This document shows, one piece after another, positions 45,471-56,323 of a DNA stretch of 64,000 bases. Below the pieces are notes generated by a model. It ran no database searches, was not told where the DNA came from, and worked only from the letters and a program-made list of their open reading frames with translations. Source of the DNA: JBBROS01 sp038229135 (lineage in GTDB: Bacteria; Pseudomonadota; Alphaproteobacteria; Acetobacterales; Acetobacteraceae); contig JBBROS010000002.1 of NCBI GenBank assembly GCA_038229135.1, forward strand, positions 1 through 64,000, read 5' to 3'. Position 1 is the first letter of the stretch, and each line of letters begins with the position of its first letter. Both the position numbers and the translations under genes were made by a program.

Positions 45471-47771
45471 ATGGAGAACGGGGCCATGGACATCCAACGC
45501 TGCGCCGTGCTGGGCGCCGGGCTGATGGGCGCCGGGATCGCGGCGCACCTGGCCAATGCCGGGTTGCCGGTGCTGCTCCTGGATATGGAGGACCGGGCAA
45601 ACAGTGCGCTCGAGAAGCTGAAGAAGGCCGACCCGCAGCCGCTGATGTCGACCGACGCCGCAAGGCTCATCACGACGGGCTCGTTCGACGAGCTCGAGCG
45701 CATTGCCGATGCCGACTGGATCATCGAGGTCATCGTCGAGGACCTGGCCGCCAAGCGCGCCCTTTACGACCGGATCGACGCGGTGCGGAAGCCGGGCAGC
45801 ATCGTCAGCTCCAACACCAGCACGATCCCGCTCCGGAGCCTGGTCAAGAAGCAGTCCGCCGCGTTCCAGGCGGACTTCGCCATCACCCATTTCTTCAACC
45901 CGCCCCGCTACATGCGCCTGCTCGAGCTGGTGGTGGCGCCCGAGACGCGGCCCGAGGTGGCGGACACGCTGACGGCGCTGTGCGACGTCCGGCTGGGCAA
46001 GGGCGTCGTGCGCTGCAACGACACGCCGGGCTTCATCGCGAACCGGATCGGCACGTATTGGATCACCGCCGCCGTCAACGAGGCCATCGAGCGTGGCCTC
46101 ACGGTGGAGGAGGCGGACGCGGTGCACCGGCCCATGGGCATCCCGAAGACGGGCGTGTTCGGCCTCGTGGACCTGGTCGGGCTCGACCTCATGCCGCTCG
46201 TGTCCAAAAGCCTGCTGACGAGCCTGCCGGAGCAGGACGATTTCCGCAGGGTGTTCAAGGTGCAGCCGCTGCTGATGCGGATGATCGAGCAGGGCAACAC
46301 CGGCCGCAAGGGCAAGGGCGGTTTCTACCGGATGGACAAGCGTGGCGCCGAGCGCGTCAAGCAGGCCATCGACCTCGCCACGGGCGAATACCGCACCAGC
46401 ACCAAGCCCCGGCTCGAGGCGGTGGACGCCGCGCGGCGGGACCTGTCGGTGCTCGTGAAGCACCCCTCCCCAGCCGGCGGATATGCGAAGGCCGTGCTGG
46501 TCCAGGTGCTGGCCTACGCGGCCAGCCTCGTGCCCGAGATCGCAAGCGACATCCCGAGTGTCGATGAGGCGATGCGCCTCGGCTACGCCTGGGGCCAAGG
46601 CCCGTTCGAGCTGATCGACAAGCTCGGCGCCGGGTGGCTGGCCGACGAGGTGGCGCAAGCGGGCATGGCCGTGCCGCCGCTGCTGGCCATGCGCAAGCCG
46701 TTCTACCGCGTGGAGGCCGGGCAGCTCGAGTGCCTCGGGCTCGATGGCGCCTATACCGCGGTGAAGCGTGCCCCGGGCGTGCTGCTGCTGGCCGACGTGA
46801 AGCGCGCCGCCAAGCCGGTGTTGCGGAACGGCTCGGCCGCCGTGTGGGACATCGGGGACGGCGTGCTGTGCTTCGAGTTCACGAGCAAGATGAACTCGAT
46901 CGACCCCGAGATCATGGCGCTGCTGGGCAAGACCGTGGCACTCGCTGCCAAGTCCCACACGGGCGTGGTCATCTACAACGAAGGCGAGAACTTCTCGGTC
47001 GGCGCCAACCTGGGCCTCGCGCTCTTTGCCGCCAACGTCGCGGCCTGGCCGATGATCGAGGAGATGGTGGGCGGCGGCCAGGCCGCCTACAAGGGCGTGA
47101 AGTATTCGCCGGTGCCCGTGGTGGGCGCCCCCTCCGGCATGGCGCTGGGCGGCGGCTGCGAGATCCTGATGCATTGCAGCGCCGTGCAGGCCCATGCAGA
47201 GACCTATACCGGCCTGGTCGAGGTGGGCGTCGGCCTGCTGCCGGGCTGGGGCGGATGCAAGGAGCTGCTGGCCCGCTGGCAGGCCAACCCGGCGCTGCCC
47301 CGCGGCCCCATGCCGGCCGTGGCGAAGGCGTTCGAGATCATCAGCACCGCCCAGGTCAGCAAGTCCGCCGCCCAGGCCCAAGGCCTCGGCTACCTCCGGC
47401 CGACGGACGGCATCACGATGAACCGGGACAGGCTGCTGTTCGACGCGAAGGCCAAGGTGCTCGCCTTGGCCCCGGGCTACGCGCCGCCGAAGCCCGCCGA
47501 ATACCGCCTCCCCGGCCCGGGCGGGCGCGTGGCGCTCGAACTGGCGGTCGACGGGTTCGCCGCCCAGGGCAAGGCAACCCCACACGACGTGGTGGTGTCC
47601 AAGGCCGTCGCCCGCGTGCTGACGGGCGGCGACGCCGATGCGCTCGACACGCTGACCGAGGACGATGTCACCACGCTCGAGCGCACCACATTCATGAGCC
47701 TGATGCGCAACCCGGCGTCACTCGCGCGCACCGAACACATGCTCACCACCGGCAAGCCGCTCCGCAACTAA
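45471..47771 (+). CDS. fadB: 3-Hydroxyacyl-CoA dehydrogenase/enoyl-CoA hydratase fusion
   Basis: A 766-residue bifunctional beta-oxidation enzyme. The NAD-binding Rossmann motif LGAGLMGAG is at the N terminus (residues about 14-22), followed by the dehydrogenase C-terminal domains (ITHFFNPPRYMRLLE near 140), and the hydratase domain is at the C terminus, with NFSVGANLGLA near 503 and ALGGGCEIL plus YTGLVEVGVGLLPG near 553-585 holding the two catalytic Glu. This is the reverse of E. coli FadB, where the hydratase comes first. Confidence 0.94.
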   Translation: MENGAMDIQRCAVLGAGLMGAGIAAHLANAGLPVLLLDMEDRANSALEKLKKADPQPLMSTDAARLITTGSFDELERIADADWIIEVIVEDLAAKRALYDRIDAVRKPGSIVSSNTSTIPLRSLVKKQSAAFQADFAITHFFNPPRYMRLLELVVAPETRPEVADTLTALCDVRLGKGVVRCNDTPGFIANRIGTYWITAAVNEAIERGLTVEEADAVHRPMGIPKTGVFGLVDLVGLDLMPLVSKSLLTSLPEQDDFRRVFKVQPLLMRMIEQGNTGRKGKGGFYRMDKRGAERVKQAIDLATGEYRTSTKPRLEAVDAARRDLSVLVKHPSPAGGYAKAVLVQVLAYAASLVPEIASDIPSVDEAMRLGYAWGQGPFELIDKLGAGWLADEVAQAGMAVPPLLAMRKPFYRVEAGQLECLGLDGAYTAVKRAPGVLLLADVKRAAKPVLRNGSAAVWDIGDGVLCFEFTSKMNSIDPEIMALLGKTVALAAKSHTGVVIYNEGENFSVGANLGLALFAANVAAWPMIEEMVGGGQAAYKGVKYSPVPVVGAPSGMALGGGCEILMHCSAVQAHAETYTGLVEVGVGLLPGWGGCKELLARWQANPALPRGPMPAVAKAFEIISTAQVSKSAAQAQGLGYLRPTDGITMNRDRLLFDAKAKVLALAPGYAPPKPAEYRLPGPGGRVALELAVDGFAAQGKATPHDVVVSKAVARVLTGGDADALDTLTEDDVTTLERTTFMSLMRNPASLARTEHMLTTGKPLRN

Positions 47772-47784
47772 GGGGATCCCCGCC

Positions 47785-49602
<1,818 letters not shown>

Positions 49603-49643
49603 AGGCCGGCCCGGTTCAGCGGCCAGCCCTTATCCACCGGACT

Positions 49644-49716
49644 CCGTCTTCGCGGGTCGCAGGCGTGGCGATCGAGGGGCCGATGGGCCTGCCTGATCGA
49701 ACAGGCAGCCCATCGG
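49644..49716. repeat. Degraded family B repeat followed by a hairpin
   Basis: Positions 49644-49680 match the left arm of the family B repeat, with several changes and no right arm. A stem of about 14 base pairs with one bulge (49680-49694 with 49703-49716) follows and could terminate the fad operon or the convergent zinc-ribbon gene. Confidence 0.55.
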
Positions 49717-49783
49717 GGCCGGCGTCCTCAGACCAGGCCCGAGCACCGGTGTGGCATCCAGGCGCCAGCAACCGCTTCGGGAG

Positions 49784-50425
49784 CTACCTCAGCCCCACCG
49801 CATCGTAGGCCCGCTCGCTGGGCGGCCAGGCGCGCACGATCTGCGGGCGGAAGGCGTAGGTGGCGGCAAGCAGCAGCGCGACGGTGACCAGGGTCGCCAC
49901 CCAGGCGAGGGCGAGGGCCGGGAGGCGGCCGCGCGGCGGCGGTGGCGGCTCGGCGGCGATGGCGGCAAGCAGCGGCGGACCGGGCTCGGCGGCGATGACG
50001 GGTGGGGCGGCGCGCTGCGGCGCGTGCTCGGGCGCGACCAGCGGCTTGAACACGGGTTCCGGCGGTGGCTCGGACGGCACGATGCGCAGCTGCGGCGGCT
50101 CCCGCGGGGCTGGCGGCGGCTCCTCGGGCAGCGGCTCGGGGTGCGACGGCTCGGGGTGCGACGGCTCGGGCTGCGACGGCTCCGCACGCACCGGCTCCGG
50201 CGGCTCGAGAATGGCCTCGGGCGCAGGCGGCGGGAGCTCCGGCATCGGCGGGGGCGGTGTATCTACGAGCGGTGGGGCCGCCGAAAGCGCGCCCGCCATG
50301 GCCGCCACGGCCGGCACGGGCGTCCACTGCGCGGAGCACCGGGCGCAGCGGACGGACCGGCCGGGGCGTACGCGGTCGGGCGGCAACTCGTAGGCGGCGT
50401 CGCATGTCGGGCAGATGATCCGCAT
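49784..50425 (-). CDS. MJ0042-type zinc-ribbon membrane protein
   Basis: A 213-residue protein with an N-terminal zinc ribbon (IICPTCDAAYELPPD then RCARCSAQW, four Cys), a long Pro/Glu-rich linker (about residues 50-160) containing PSHPE repeats, one membrane span near residue 175-195, and a short C-terminal tail with WPPSERAYDAVGL. This zinc-ribbon/linker/span layout recurs in alphaproteobacteria near cell-division or transport genes, but its role is not known. Confidence 0.85.
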   Translation of the reverse strand: MRIICPTCDAAYELPPDRVRPGRSVRCARCSAQWTPVPAVAAMAGALSAAPPLVDTPPPPMPELPPPAPEAILEPPEPVRAEPSQPEPSHPEPSHPEPLPEEPPPAPREPPQLRIVPSEPPPEPVFKPLVAPEHAPQRAAPPVIAAEPGPPLLAAIAAEPPPPPRGRLPALALAWVATLVTVALLLAATYAFRPQIVRAWPPSERAYDAVGLR

Positions 50426-50470
50426 GCCAGCCTGATAACGAACATAGGCCGGGCTGGCGAGAGGCTGGTG

Positions 50471-51175
50471 CTAGACGAGGTCGAAGACCAACAATTCGTT
50501 ACGGTCCGCAGCACCTACCATCCGCAGCGTGGCTTCGTCGGCCACCGCCAGCCCGTCACCCTGCGCGAGCGCCACCCCGTTCACCGTGGCCCCACCCCGC
50601 ACCGCCTGCACCCAGGCCCTGCGACCCGGCGCGAGCGCCAACTCCACCGCCGCACCCGGCTGCGGCGTCGCCCGATACAGCGCCACGTCGGCATGGATCG
50701 TCGCCGAGTCCTCTCGCCCGTCGGGGGAGGCCAGCAGCACCAACGGCGCGTCCGACAGCCCCATCTCGCCGATCACCTTCTGCTCGTAGCCGGGCGGGAT
50801 GGTCGCGTCGTCCGGGCGGATCCATATCTGCAGGAAGTGCACCGGCTCCGTGGATGACGCATTGAACTCGCTGTGCCGGATGCCCGTGCCGGCCGACATG
50901 CGCTGGATGTCGCCGGGCCGGATCACGGCCCCGCTGCCGATGCTGTCCTTGTGCTCCAGCGCGCCTTCGAGCACGTACGAGATGATCTCCATCTCCTTGT
51001 GCCCGTGCGTGCCGAACCCGGCGCCCCCCGCCACCCGGTCCTCGTTGATCACCAGCAGGTCCCCGAAACCGGTATGCGCCGGGTCGTGGTAGTTGCCGAA
51101 CGAGAAGCTGTGCCGGCTGTCCAGCCAGCCATGCTGGCCACGGCCGCGGTCGTCGGATTTCCGAAGCGTCATCAT
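50471..51175 (-). CDS. Pirin-family protein (YhaK/YhhW type)
   Basis: A 234-residue bicupin. The N-terminal cupin holds the metal site in GTHGHKEMEIISYVLEG and GTGIRHSEFN near residue 105; the C-terminal half is the smaller pirin domain. Some pirins are quercetin dioxygenases and others redox-sensing regulators; the activity here is unknown. ATG at 51175 has a good GGAAGG upstream. It is divergent from the MFS gene. Confidence 0.92.
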   Translation of the reverse strand: MMTLRKSDDRGRGQHGWLDSRHSFSFGNYHDPAHTGFGDLLVINEDRVAGGAGFGTHGHKEMEIISYVLEGALEHKDSIGSGAVIRPGDIQRMSAGTGIRHSEFNASSTEPVHFLQIWIRPDDATIPPGYEQKVIGEMGLSDAPLVLLASPDGREDSATIHADVALYRATPQPGAAVELALAPGRRAWVQAVRGGATVNGVALAQGDGLAVADEATLRMVGAADRNELLVFDLV

Positions 51176-51269
51176 GGCAACGATCCTTCCTGTGTCCGCG
51201 CCGCATCTGGGCAGCCCGGCACCCGAACGCCAGAGACGGCAACCTGTCGCAGGGCTACCATGCGCGCGC

Positions 51270-52679
51270 ATGACAGATGCCAGCCACACCCCGGGCTCAC
51301 GCCGCCCGAGCCCCCTCGCCCTCCTCGTCGGCGGTGCGTTCTTCATGGAGCTGCTCGACGGTTCCATCGTCAACACGGCCCTGCCCGCCATCGCCCGCGC
51401 CTTCGGCACGGACCCGGTGGGCCTCAACCCCGCCGTGTCGGCCTACCTGCTCACGGTGGCGGTGTTCATCCTGCCCAGCGCGTGGCTCGCGGACCGCTAC
51501 GGGCCGCGGCGAGTGTTCACCTTCGCCATCGCGCTGTTCACGGCGGGCTCGCTGCTCTGCGCGCTGGCCTGGTCGCCGGCCAGCCTGGTTGCAGCCCGCA
51601 TCGTACAGGGCGTGGGCGGCGCCATGATGGTGCCGGTCGGGCGCCTGGCCGTGCTGCGCAGCACGCCGAAGCCCGACCTGCTGCGCGCCATCGCCATCCT
51701 CACCTGGCCCGGCCTCACCGCGCCCGTGCTCGGGCCGCCTCTGGGTGGGTTCATCGTCCAATACTTCTCCTGGCACTGGATATTCCTCATCAACCTGCCG
51801 CTCGGCGCACTCGGCCTGGTGCTCGCCTGGCGCCTGGTGCCACAGCTGCACGAGGCGGTGCGCCGGCCGTTCGACGGGCTCGGCTTCGCGCTCGGGGCCA
51901 CCCTGTGCGTCGTGCTCACCCTGCTGCTCGAGGCGCTCGGCGAGGGCGGCGCGTCGGCTTACACGCTCGGCCTGCTCGCCGCCGCCACGCTCGGCCTCGG
52001 GCTCGGCTTCGCGCGCCACATCGGCCGCGCCGAGCACCCGCTCGTCTCCCCGGCGCCGCTCGCCATCGGCACGTTCAGCGTCACGCTATGGGGCGGCTCG
52101 GCCATGCGCACGCTCATCAGCGCCATGCCGTTCCTGCTGCCGCTGCTGTTCCAGCTGGGGTTCGGAATGGACCCGTTCCGCGCCGGGCTGATGGTGCTGG
52201 TGCTGTTCGCGGGCAACGTGGGCATGAAGCCGGGCACGAGCTGGGTGCTGCGGCGCTTCGGCTTCCGCACCGTGCTGCTCGGCAACGGACTGCTGCAGGC
52301 GGCCACCATGGCCTGCTTCGCGCTGCTGCCCGCCGCCGCACCCACCCCGCTTGTGGTGGCGCTCCTGGTGCTGTGCGGCGCCTCCCGCTCGCTGCAGTTC
52401 ACGGCGCTCAACGCGCTCGCGTTTGCGGACATGCCGCAGCCGTTGATGGGCGCGGCCAACACCATGTTCAGCGCCCTCTTCCAGTTCTCGGTCGGCATGG
52501 GCGTCGCGGTCGGCGCCGTGGCCCTCCGCCTGGCCGGCACCCCGGGGGAGCCTGCGACGCTCGGCGCCTTCCACGGCGCGTTCGCGATCGTGGCCGGGCT
52601 AATGGCGCTGTCCAGCCTCTCCGGGCTGCTGATCGCGCCCGATGCCGCGGCAGTCGTCGCCGGCCGGGCTACGCGCTAG
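51270..52679 (+). CDS. MFS exporter, DHA2 (EmrB/QacA) type
   Basis: A 469-residue, roughly 14-span drug/proton antiporter. Motif A is ADRYGPRRVF near residue 72, and the segment LDGSIVNTALPAIARAFG near 25 with the APVLGPPLGGFI motif C near 152 mark the DHA2 branch. Substrate unknown. The acyl-CoA dehydrogenase gene begins 26 bases after its stop on the same strand. Confidence 0.92.
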   Translation: MTDASHTPGSRRPSPLALLVGGAFFMELLDGSIVNTALPAIARAFGTDPVGLNPAVSAYLLTVAVFILPSAWLADRYGPRRVFTFAIALFTAGSLLCALAWSPASLVAARIVQGVGGAMMVPVGRLAVLRSTPKPDLLRAIAILTWPGLTAPVLGPPLGGFIVQYFSWHWIFLINLPLGALGLVLAWRLVPQLHEAVRRPFDGLGFALGATLCVVLTLLLEALGEGGASAYTLGLLAAATLGLGLGFARHIGRAEHPLVSPAPLAIGTFSVTLWGGSAMRTLISAMPFLLPLLFQLGFGMDPFRAGLMVLVLFAGNVGMKPGTSWVLRRFGFRTVLLGNGLLQAATMACFALLPAAAPTPLVVALLVLCGASRSLQFTALNALAFADMPQPLMGAANTMFSALFQFSVGMGVAVGAVALRLAGTPGEPATLGAFHGAFAIVAGLMALSSLSGLLIAPDAAAVVAGRATR

Positions 52680-52705
52680 ACTGCATGCCTCTCGAGGAGC
52701 CGCCC

Positions 52706-53884
52706 ATGGACGCCCTGCCCGCCAGCCCCAATCCCCCCCTCCTGGACGTTCACGCCGAAATCCGCGCCGAGGTGAGGAAACTCTGCGCCCGCTTCCCCGG
52801 CGAATACTGGCGCCGGCTGGACGAGGCGCGCGCATACCCCACCGAGTTCGTACAGGCGTTGACGGAGAGCGGCTACCTCGCCGTGCTCATCCCGGAAGAA
52901 TACGGCGGCGCCGGCCTGGGCCTGACGGCGGCGGCGGCCATCCTCGAGACGGTGCAGGAAGCCGGCTGCAACGGCGGCGCCTGCCACGCGCAGATGTACA
53001 CCATGGGCACCATCCTTCGGCACGGCTCGGCCGAGCAGAAGCAGCACTACCTGCCCGCCATCGCCAGCGGCGCCCTGCGCCTGCAGGCCTTCGGCGTGAC
53101 CGAGCCCGGCTCCGGCACCGACACCACCGCGCTCCGCACCACCGCCCGCCGCACCGATGGCGGCTACGTGGTGAACGGGCAAAAAATCTGGACCAGCCGC
53201 GCCGAGCACTCCGACCTCATGCTGCTGCTGGCCCGCACCACGCCGCGCGACGAGGTGAAGAAGAAGACCGAAGGCCTCAGCACCTTCATCGTCGACATGA
53301 AGGCGGTCAAGGGCATGACGATCCGCCCCATCCGCACGATGATGAACCACAATTCCTGCGAGGTGTTCTTCGACGACATGCACATCCCGGCCGACGCCCT
53401 GCTCGGCGAGGAGGGACGCGGCTTCCGCTACATCCTGGACGGCATGAACGCCGAACGCCTGCTGATCGCCGCCGAGTGCATCGGGGACGCGAAGTGGTTC
53501 ACGGCGCGCTCGGTCGCCTATGCCAACGAGCGCCGCGTGTTCGGCCGCCCGATCGGGCAGAACCAGGGCATCCAGTTCCCCATCGCCCGGGCCTACGCGC
53601 AGATGCGCGCCGCCGAGCTGCTGGTGCGGGAGGGCCTCGAACGCTTCGAAGCCGGCCTCCCCTGCGGCGAACAGGCGAACCTGGGCAAGATGCTCGCCGC
53701 CGAAGCCAGCTGGGCCGCAGGCGAAGCCTGCATCCAGACCCATGGCGGCTTCGGCTTTGCGGAGGAATACGACATCGAACGCAAGTTCCGCGAAACGAGG
53801 CTGTATCAAGTGGCCCCCATCAGCACGAACCTCGTCCTGTCCTATGTGGCCGAGCACGTGCTGGGCCTGCCGCGGTCGTACTGA
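52706..53884 (+). CDS. Acyl-CoA dehydrogenase with atypical catalytic region
   Basis: A 392-residue FAD dehydrogenase with the usual three-domain fold (FGVTEPGSGTDT near 132 for the flavin). At the end the canonical YEGT motif is YQVAPIS, so the usual catalytic Glu is absent. The segment DGMNAERLLIAAE places a Glu where isovaleryl-CoA dehydrogenase has its alternative base. The start ATG at 52706 is favoured over 52685 by GAGGAG seven bases upstream. Likely substrate: a branched or substituted short acyl-CoA. Confidence 0.9.
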   Translation: MDALPASPNPPLLDVHAEIRAEVRKLCARFPGEYWRRLDEARAYPTEFVQALTESGYLAVLIPEEYGGAGLGLTAAAAILETVQEAGCNGGACHAQMYTMGTILRHGSAEQKQHYLPAIASGALRLQAFGVTEPGSGTDTTALRTTARRTDGGYVVNGQKIWTSRAEHSDLMLLLARTTPRDEVKKKTEGLSTFIVDMKAVKGMTIRPIRTMMNHNSCEVFFDDMHIPADALLGEEGRGFRYILDGMNAERLLIAAECIGDAKWFTARSVAYANERRVFGRPIGQNQGIQFPIARAYAQMRAAELLVREGLERFEAGLPCGEQANLGKMLAAEASWAAGEACIQTHGGFGFAEEYDIERKFRETRLYQVAPISTNLVLSYVAEHVLGLPRSY

Positions 53885-53916
53885 TCCACGAACGCCCGCC
53901 GTCTTCGCCAAGGCTC

Positions 53917-54005
53917 CGTCATCGCGAGCCGCAGGCGTGGCGATCCAGGGGCCATGCAGAGCAGCCCCGAAGCCCCTGGATCGCCACGCTTCGCTCGCGA
54001 TGACG
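53917..54005. repeat. Family B inverted repeat, full copy
   Basis: A 35-base left arm (53917-53951) and 33-base right arm (53973-54005) are near-perfect complements across a 21-base centre. The same sequence occurs at 62111-62198 and in degraded half copies at 13732 and 49644. It resembles the extragenic palindromes common in alphaproteobacterial genomes. Here it lies in the 284-base gap after the acyl-CoA dehydrogenase and may terminate transcripts from both sides. Nothing else I can support is in that gap. Confidence 0.9.
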
Positions 54006-54168
54006 AATGAGAACGACTGACGGGCGTGTCATCGGGAGCGCATACAACTTGGCAACCAACTCCGCACCCGGCGCCCCGGCTGCGAAGCGATCATCGGTCC
54101 CGGCGTCCGCCCACGCCCCGACATGGCGCACCAAATCCGCGTCCCCGACCCGCACCGCCGCGCCGAGA

Positions 54169-54987
54169 TCAGCCCACCACGAACGGGATGCCCTCGATCG
54201 AGGCCGGGAAGCTTGGCACGGGCTGCTTCATCCACTTCCCATAAGGCTTGGCGAGCTCCCCGTTGGCGGTGATCGTGTCGAGGAAGGTGTTCACCGCCGC
54301 GTTCAGCGCCTTGTCGCCGAGCCGCGTGCAAACGCCGTTGTAGAGGCGGCTGAACTCGAGCTTCGTTTCGAAGGCGCCGGGCTTCGTGGCATCCAGCCGG
54401 TCCACGTAGAACATGTTGGAGCCCACCGCCTCCACCTGGCCCGAGAGCAGCGCCTGGATGGTGCTCGCATCGTCGTCGAAGCGGCGGATGGTGGTGCCCT
54501 CGGGCGCGCTCTTCGTCACCTGCGTGTCCTGTGCGGAGCCGCGCGGCACGCCGATGGCGACCTTCTTCATGTCCGCATTGGTCGCGATGGCCGTGCCCTT
54601 GGCGGCAACCAGCCCGATGATGTTCGCCACATACGGCTTCGAATACTGCACCGCCTTCGCCCGGTCCGGCAGCATGCCCATGGTGGCGAACAGCACGTCG
54701 CACCGCCCGGTGGTCAGTGCGGGGATGCGGTTGGCCACGGCGAGCGGCATGAACTCCGCCTTCACGCCCAGCGAGGCCGCGAACAGCTTGCCGATGTCGC
54801 TGTCGAACCCGTCGACCACGCCGGACGTGTTCACGAAGCCCCAGGGCGCATTGTCGCCTTGGATGCCGATGACGACGATGCCCTTCTTCCTGATGTCGTC
54901 GACACTGTCCGCCCACGCCATCCGCGGCAGCATCGCCGCCCCAACCAGGCCCAACCCGCCCAAAACCACGCCCCGACGTGTGACCAT
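54169..54987 (-). CDS. Polar amino-acid-type ABC substrate-binding protein
   Basis: A 272-residue periplasmic protein with a Tat-like signal (TRRGVVLGG, cleavage near WAD at 27). The SBP_bac_3 fold is clear: VIGIQGDNAPWGFVN, GFDSDIGKLFAASL, TTGRCDVLFATMGM. Family members bind amino acids, opines or organic acids. The last gene of an operon with two permeases and an aroE-like gene; quinate or shikimate as ligand is inference from that context. The ATG at 54987 has GGGAGGA upstream. Confidence 0.9.
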   Translation of the reverse strand: MVTRRGVVLGGLGLVGAAMLPRMAWADSVDDIRKKGIVVIGIQGDNAPWGFVNTSGVVDGFDSDIGKLFAASLGVKAEFMPLAVANRIPALTTGRCDVLFATMGMLPDRAKAVQYSKPYVANIIGLVAAKGTAIATNADMKKVAIGVPRGSAQDTQVTKSAPEGTTIRRFDDDASTIQALLSGQVEAVGSNMFYVDRLDATKPGAFETKLEFSRLYNGVCTRLGDKALNAAVNTFLDTITANGELAKPYGKWMKQPVPSFPASIEGIPFVVG

Positions 54988-55007
54988 CCTCGTATCCTCC
55001 CTCGCGT

Positions 55008-55661
55008 TCACCGCGTTGTTGCGGCGAACTTCGTTTCCAGTCGAGCGCTACACAGCGACAGCGGCCAACACAATGCGAAATAGATGCCGCCCACCACGCC
55101 GAACACGAGCAGAGGCTGGAATGTCTGGTTCGACACGATCTGCCCGGCCCGCGCCAGCTCGATGAAGCCCACGATGGCCGCGAGTGACGTGCCCTTGATG
55201 AGCTGCACCAGGTAGCCGACGGTGGCCGGCAGGGACACGCGGAAGGCCTGCGGCAGCACGATGTGGCGCAGACGGGCCCAGGCGTGCAGCCCGAGCGCCT
55301 GGGCCGCCTCCGACTGCCCGCCCGGGATGGACTGGATGGCGCCGCGCCAGATGTCTCCCAGGAAGGCGCTGGCGCTGAGCGTGAACGCGATGGCCACCGC
55401 CGCCCAGGCCGGCAGCTTCAGGCCCAGCAGCCCAAGGCCGTAGTACACCACGAAGAGCTGCATCAGCAGCGGCGTGCCCTGGAACACGGCGACGTAGCCC
55501 GCCATCGTCCGCTCGAGCCATCGCCGCCCGCCGGTGCGCGCCACCGCCACCCCGAGCCCAGCCACGCCGCCGCCCACGAATGCGATGACGGAGAGCAGCA
55601 CGGTCCATTGCAGCCCCCGCAGCAGGAACCCGAACTCGGCCCAGCCGAAGCCGCCGCTCAT
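55008..55661 (-). CDS. Polar amino-acid-type ABC permease 2
   Basis: A 217-residue membrane subunit of the HisM/GlnP family with about five spans and the EAA loop SEAAQALGLHAWARLRHIVL near residues 142-161 that contacts an ATPase. It overlaps the first permease gene by four bases and the binding-protein gene follows after 20 bases. No ATPase gene is in this operon. Confidence 0.93.
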   Translation of the reverse strand: MSGGFGWAEFGFLLRGLQWTVLLSVIAFVGGGVAGLGVAVARTGGRRWLERTMAGYVAVFQGTPLLMQLFVVYYGLGLLGLKLPAWAAVAIAFTLSASAFLGDIWRGAIQSIPGGQSEAAQALGLHAWARLRHIVLPQAFRVSLPATVGYLVQLIKGTSLAAIVGFIELARAGQIVSNQTFQPLLVFGVVGGIYFALCWPLSLCSARLETKFAATTR

Positions 55662-56323
55662 CGTGTCGGATACGCCAGGTAGCGCCGCCCGAAGGCTGCG
55701 AACCCCGTCATCATCACCCACGAGATGCCCAGGTAGAGCAGCGTGATGGTGAAGTACACCTCGAAGCTGCGGAACGTGTCGCTCTCGATCCGCTGCGCCA
55801 CCGACGTGAGCTCGTACGCAGCGATGGACGAGCAGATGCTGGACGTGAGCGTCAGCATGATGAATTGCCCGGTCAGCGACGGATAGATCGCCCGCAGCGC
55901 CGGCTTGATCACGATCAGCCGGAACACCTGGCCCCGGTGCAGCCCCAGCGCGAGGCCGGCCTCCGTCTGCCCCCGATGGATGCTCTGCACCCCGCCACGA
56001 ATGATCTCGATGGCGTAGGCGCCGCCGTTCAGCCCCAGCGCAACGATGGCCGTGGCCGTGGGGTTCAGCTTCAGTCCCAGATGCGGCAGCGCAAAAAAGA
56101 GGAAGAAGATCTGCACCAGGAACGGCGTGTTGCGGATGATCTCGATGAAGCCCCGCGTGGCGTTGCGGAGCACCGGGTTGGCGGAGGACCGTGTGACGAC
56201 GCCGCCCACGCCGATGCCGGTCGCGAGCACGATGCCCGCCACCGCCAGCCCGAACGTGGCCGCACAGCCCCACAGCAGCTCCGGCAGCTTTTCAGCAACG
56301 ACCGAGAAGTCGAGCCCACCCAT
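55658..56323 (-). CDS. Polar amino-acid-type ABC permease 1
   Basis: A 221-residue HisM/GlnP-type permease with N-terminal periplasmic segment, IIRNTPFLVQIFFLFFALP near 62-80 and the EAA loop TEAGLALGLHRGQVFRLIV near 133. Its ATG overlaps the aroE stop by one base (TGATG), so it is translationally coupled to the dehydrogenase gene. Confidence 0.93.
   Translation of the reverse strand: MGGLDFSVVAEKLPELLWGCAATFGLAVAGIVLATGIGVGGVVTRSSANPVLRNATRGFIEIIRNTPFLVQIFFLFFALPHLGLKLNPTATAIVALGLNGGAYAIEIIRGGVQSIHRGQTEAGLALGLHRGQVFRLIVIKPALRAIYPSLTGQFIMLTLTSSICSSIAAYELTSVAQRIESDTFRSFEVYFTITLLYLGISWVMMTGFAAFGRRYLAYPTR

Noticed and set aside
44247..47585. An 1112-codon minus-strand frame opposite fadA and fadB
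   Set aside because: His/Gly/Arg-rich translation with no domain, opposite two well-defined genes.
53919..54155. A minus-strand reading frame of 78 residues after the ABC binding-protein gene
   Set aside because: Its second half is the translation of the family B repeat (RHRERSVAIQ), it lacks a good ribosome-binding site and I recognise no family. It could be a gene remnant but cannot be supported.
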